DNA from: Acidobacteriota bacterium
GTDB taxonomy: Bacteria > Acidobacteriota > Blastocatellia > RBC074
Direction of reading: 5' to 3'
DNA: 64,000 bases
Assembly: GCA_016715865.1 (NCBI GenBank)
Contig: JADJXM010000006.1
Span: forward strand, 310,001-374,000
The notes under the pieces: generated by a model
Databases searched by the model: none
Told to the model about the DNA's origin: nothing
What the model saw: the letters and a program-made list of their open reading frames with translations, nothing else
In this document: one piece after another, positions 62,415 through 64,000 of the stretch
Position numbering within the stretch: the stretch's first letter is position 1
Layout: every line of letters begins with the position of its first letter
Translations under genes and position numbers: made by a program

Positions 62415-64000
62415 TCAGTCGTAAAGTTCGTGAGGAAACCTGTCGATTTGCCGGCTCTGCTTTCGCCCGAGTGCGAAGATGTTGTCGCCGCGTAAATCCC
62501 GCGGAACGCCGGTCTGATCCAGCCATCGCAGGAATTCTTCATCGGCCTCATGCCAGACATTTCCGGTAAACAGGCGTACAACCTTGAATCCGGCCGACTC
62601 CAAAGCGATTCGGACGTCGACCGGCGTGTACTCGCGACTGTGGCGATCGGCAGGATTTTTCCGATTATAAAGTCCGTAGATGTAGGGGCTGCGCCCGGCG
62701 AGGCTCTCCCGCAAGCTGAAAGCTCCGGCGATGTTCGGAGTCGTGACAATCAGCAATCCGCCCCATTTCAGTACCCGATGAAGCTCGGTCAGCATATGCA
62801 TCGGATCTTCACGCAGGTGTTCGATCAGTTCACAGCACAGCGCGACATCGAAATATCCATCCTTGAAGGGAAAAACGTCGCGTTCAACGTCCAGATTTTT
62901 CATCGGGAAAGTGACCTCTTCACCTGTCGTAGCGTTTCGAACGCTCTGAATCTTCTCGGTCGGTTCGCCTTCCCACCAGTTGGTGACGACGATCTCGTCA
63001 AAGTCTCCGTATTTGTGAGCAAGCAGCGGCATTTGCAGATAACTGCTCAGATCAAGCAACCGCTGCCTCCCGTCGCCGGCCGGAACCAGTTCGACGGTTC
63101 GCAACAGCCGTTCGCAATGAAGCCCGATGTATGAACTGGCGTGTGGATCGTCGACGAAGAAGTTTCTGATGTATTCAAGCGCTTCGCTGTGGTCGAATTC
63201 GATTGTCGGGGATCCCCTGAAATCGAAGTCATATCCCACACCGCTGAGTCGCGACCGGTTTCTTCCGCTCATCTCCCGGCGAACGATCTGTTCGGCGAAT
63301 TCAAGATATCCGGCCGCTGATCGATCGATATCGCATTCCCTGCGAATCCAGTCAGCAGCCGACCGTCCCAGCCGTTCACGCAGATTCGGACGATAAGCCA
63401 GCGCCTGCATGCGCGCGCAAAGGTCCTTCTCTTCATTCGGCCCGAGCGGGACCTTGAGGCATATTTCGTCAGGTAACTCGCCGAACTGGCCGAAGTCGGA
63501 GACGATGACGGGTTTGCCGGCGCCGAGCGAGCGGATGAGGGTCCCGGACGTCTCTCCAGCCGTCGGATATCGCAGATTGACGACGCAATCGACCGCCTTC
63601 AAATATCTGAAGAAATCGCGTTCGGTCACATAACCTGTGATGCGTACGCGGTCCCCGAGGTCCATCTCCTCGATGAGCGGAGCGACGCTCCAGCGCCAGT
63701 GGTCTTCCCCGACAATCACATAAAACGCGTTCGGCAGCATATCAAGGAGCCGCCTGAATGCACGAAGCACGACCGGGATGCGTTTGGATTCTGTGACGAA
63801 ACCATGAGAGGCAATGACGAAGGCGTCTTCGGGAATTCCCAACGACCGGCGGCAATCTTCGCGGTCGAACTCATCCAGTTCCAGAGCCTTCGGCGAGAGA
63901 TGGTGACGGATGATGCGAACCGGAATGTCAGAAGGCGGCTCTTCAAGCTGTGATGCGGCATATGCGTTGTGAACGATGATGCCAAGACTGCGATTGACAA
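62415..64000 (-). CDS. Glycosyltransferase-methyltransferase fusion, 3' part of gene
   Basis: The frame is open past the window edge, so the N-terminus is missing. The first visible part is the GT-B C-terminal half of a GT4 glycosyltransferase (FVIASHGFVTESKRIPVVLR, YVIVGEDHW, VRITGYVTERDFFRYLKAVD, AGETSGTLIRSLGAGKPVIV). After about residue 250 a class I methyltransferase follows (DGYFDVALCCELIEHLREDP, HRVLKWGGLLIVTTPNIAG), so sugar transfer and methylation may be done by one polypeptide. It is 24 bases upstream of the Wzt-type gene on the same strand, and likely caps or builds a surface glycan. Confidence 0.85.
   Translation of the reverse strand, partial: VNRSLGIIVHNAYAASQLEEPPSDIPVRIIRHHLSPKALELDEFDREDCRRSLGIPEDAFVIASHGFVTESKRIPVVLRAFRRLLDMLPNAFYVIVGEDHWRWSVAPLIEEMDLGDRVRITGYVTERDFFRYLKAVDCVVNLRYPTAGETSGTLIRSLGAGKPVIVSDFGQFGELPDEICLKVPLGPNEEKDLCARMQALAYRPNLRERLGRSAADWIRRECDIDRSAAGYLEFAEQIVRREMSGRNRSRLSGVGYDFDFRGSPTIEFDHSEALEYIRNFFVDDPHASSYIGLHCERLLRTVELVPAGDGRQRLLDLSSYLQMPLLAHKYGDFDEIVVTNWWEGEPTEKIQSVRNATTGEEVTFPMKNLDVERDVFPFKDGYFDVALCCELIEHLREDPMHMLTELHRVLKWGGLLIVTTPNIAGAFSLRESLAGRSPYIYGLYNRKNPADRHSREYTPVDVRIALESAGFKVVRLFTGNVWHEADEEFLRWLDQTGVPRDLRGDNIFALGRKQSRQIDRFPHELYD

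Overview
The window reads as chromosomal DNA of an acidobacterium, most likely class Blastocatellia. This is an inference from gene content: a large Oar-type TonB-dependent receptor with an N-terminal carboxypeptidase-regulatory-like domain, a cytochrome-fused PQQ alcohol dehydrogenase, a YIP1-TPR membrane protein, GC-rich housekeeping genes and abundant intergenic palindromes. No rRNA, tRNA, CRISPR array, prophage or IS transposase other than a REP-type (RAYT) transposase was found. Coding density is high and almost every gene has a recognisable family.

Layout. 1-6.6 kb: 3' end of glgC, plsC, a DUF420 + cytochrome oxidase subunit III pair, and the TonB receptor. 6.6-11 kb (minus strand): carA, a YIP1-TPR protein, lepB, an YggX-like iron protein and a ferritin-like protein. 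11-22.4 kb: typA, guaB, a RodZ-like protein, a DUF255 thioredoxin-domain protein, gph, a small membrane protein, lysS and a LolC/E permease. 22.4-31.9 kb: exported proteins (secreted unknown, YCF48-like, S41 peptidase, TonB C-terminal protein), an HD phosphohydrolase, an M20 peptidase and a TPR-like exported protein. 32-39.1 kb: rnc, a polytopic membrane protein, an amidohydrolase, a CDF metal exporter, an FmdE-like protein, a NamZ/DUF1343 muramidase and a small membrane protein. 39.2-42.4 kb: two paralogous candidate small RNAs, a secreted HExxH protein and a Ca2+/H+ antiporter. 42.4-55.3 kb: a glycine-zipper protein, a ThiF-type E1, thrB, a histidine cluster hisZ-G-D-C-B-H-(antisense dinB)-hisA without hisF, then topA. 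55.3-64 kb: PQQ dehydrogenase, methyltransferase, two unknowns, a RAYT flanked by inverted REP arrays, a Wzt-type ABC ATPase and a glycosyltransferase-methyltransferase fusion that runs off the end (surface polysaccharide locus).

The most unusual layer lies between the genes. At least six families of intergenic repeat can be seen: (A) four copies of a 230-320 bp long-armed palindrome with a conserved centre; (B) TTTCCAGT/ACTGGAAA palindromes; (C) TGAGTGAT arms; (D) AGAAAGTA arms; (E) AACGCCAGG palindromes; and (F) a REP family with its presumed RAYT. Several sit inside the histidine cluster, directly after or before coding sequences, so they may shape mRNA processing and expression.

The best candidate for something undescribed is the pair of loci at 39.2-39.8 kb. 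Each has a GGAAC-N17-GTGTA block, a long stem closed by GGTGATC/GATCACC, and a terminator-like hairpin. All four hairpin loops carry the same GUGAGG sequence although the stems differ and co-vary. This looks like a duplicated regulatory RNA with repeated binding loops.
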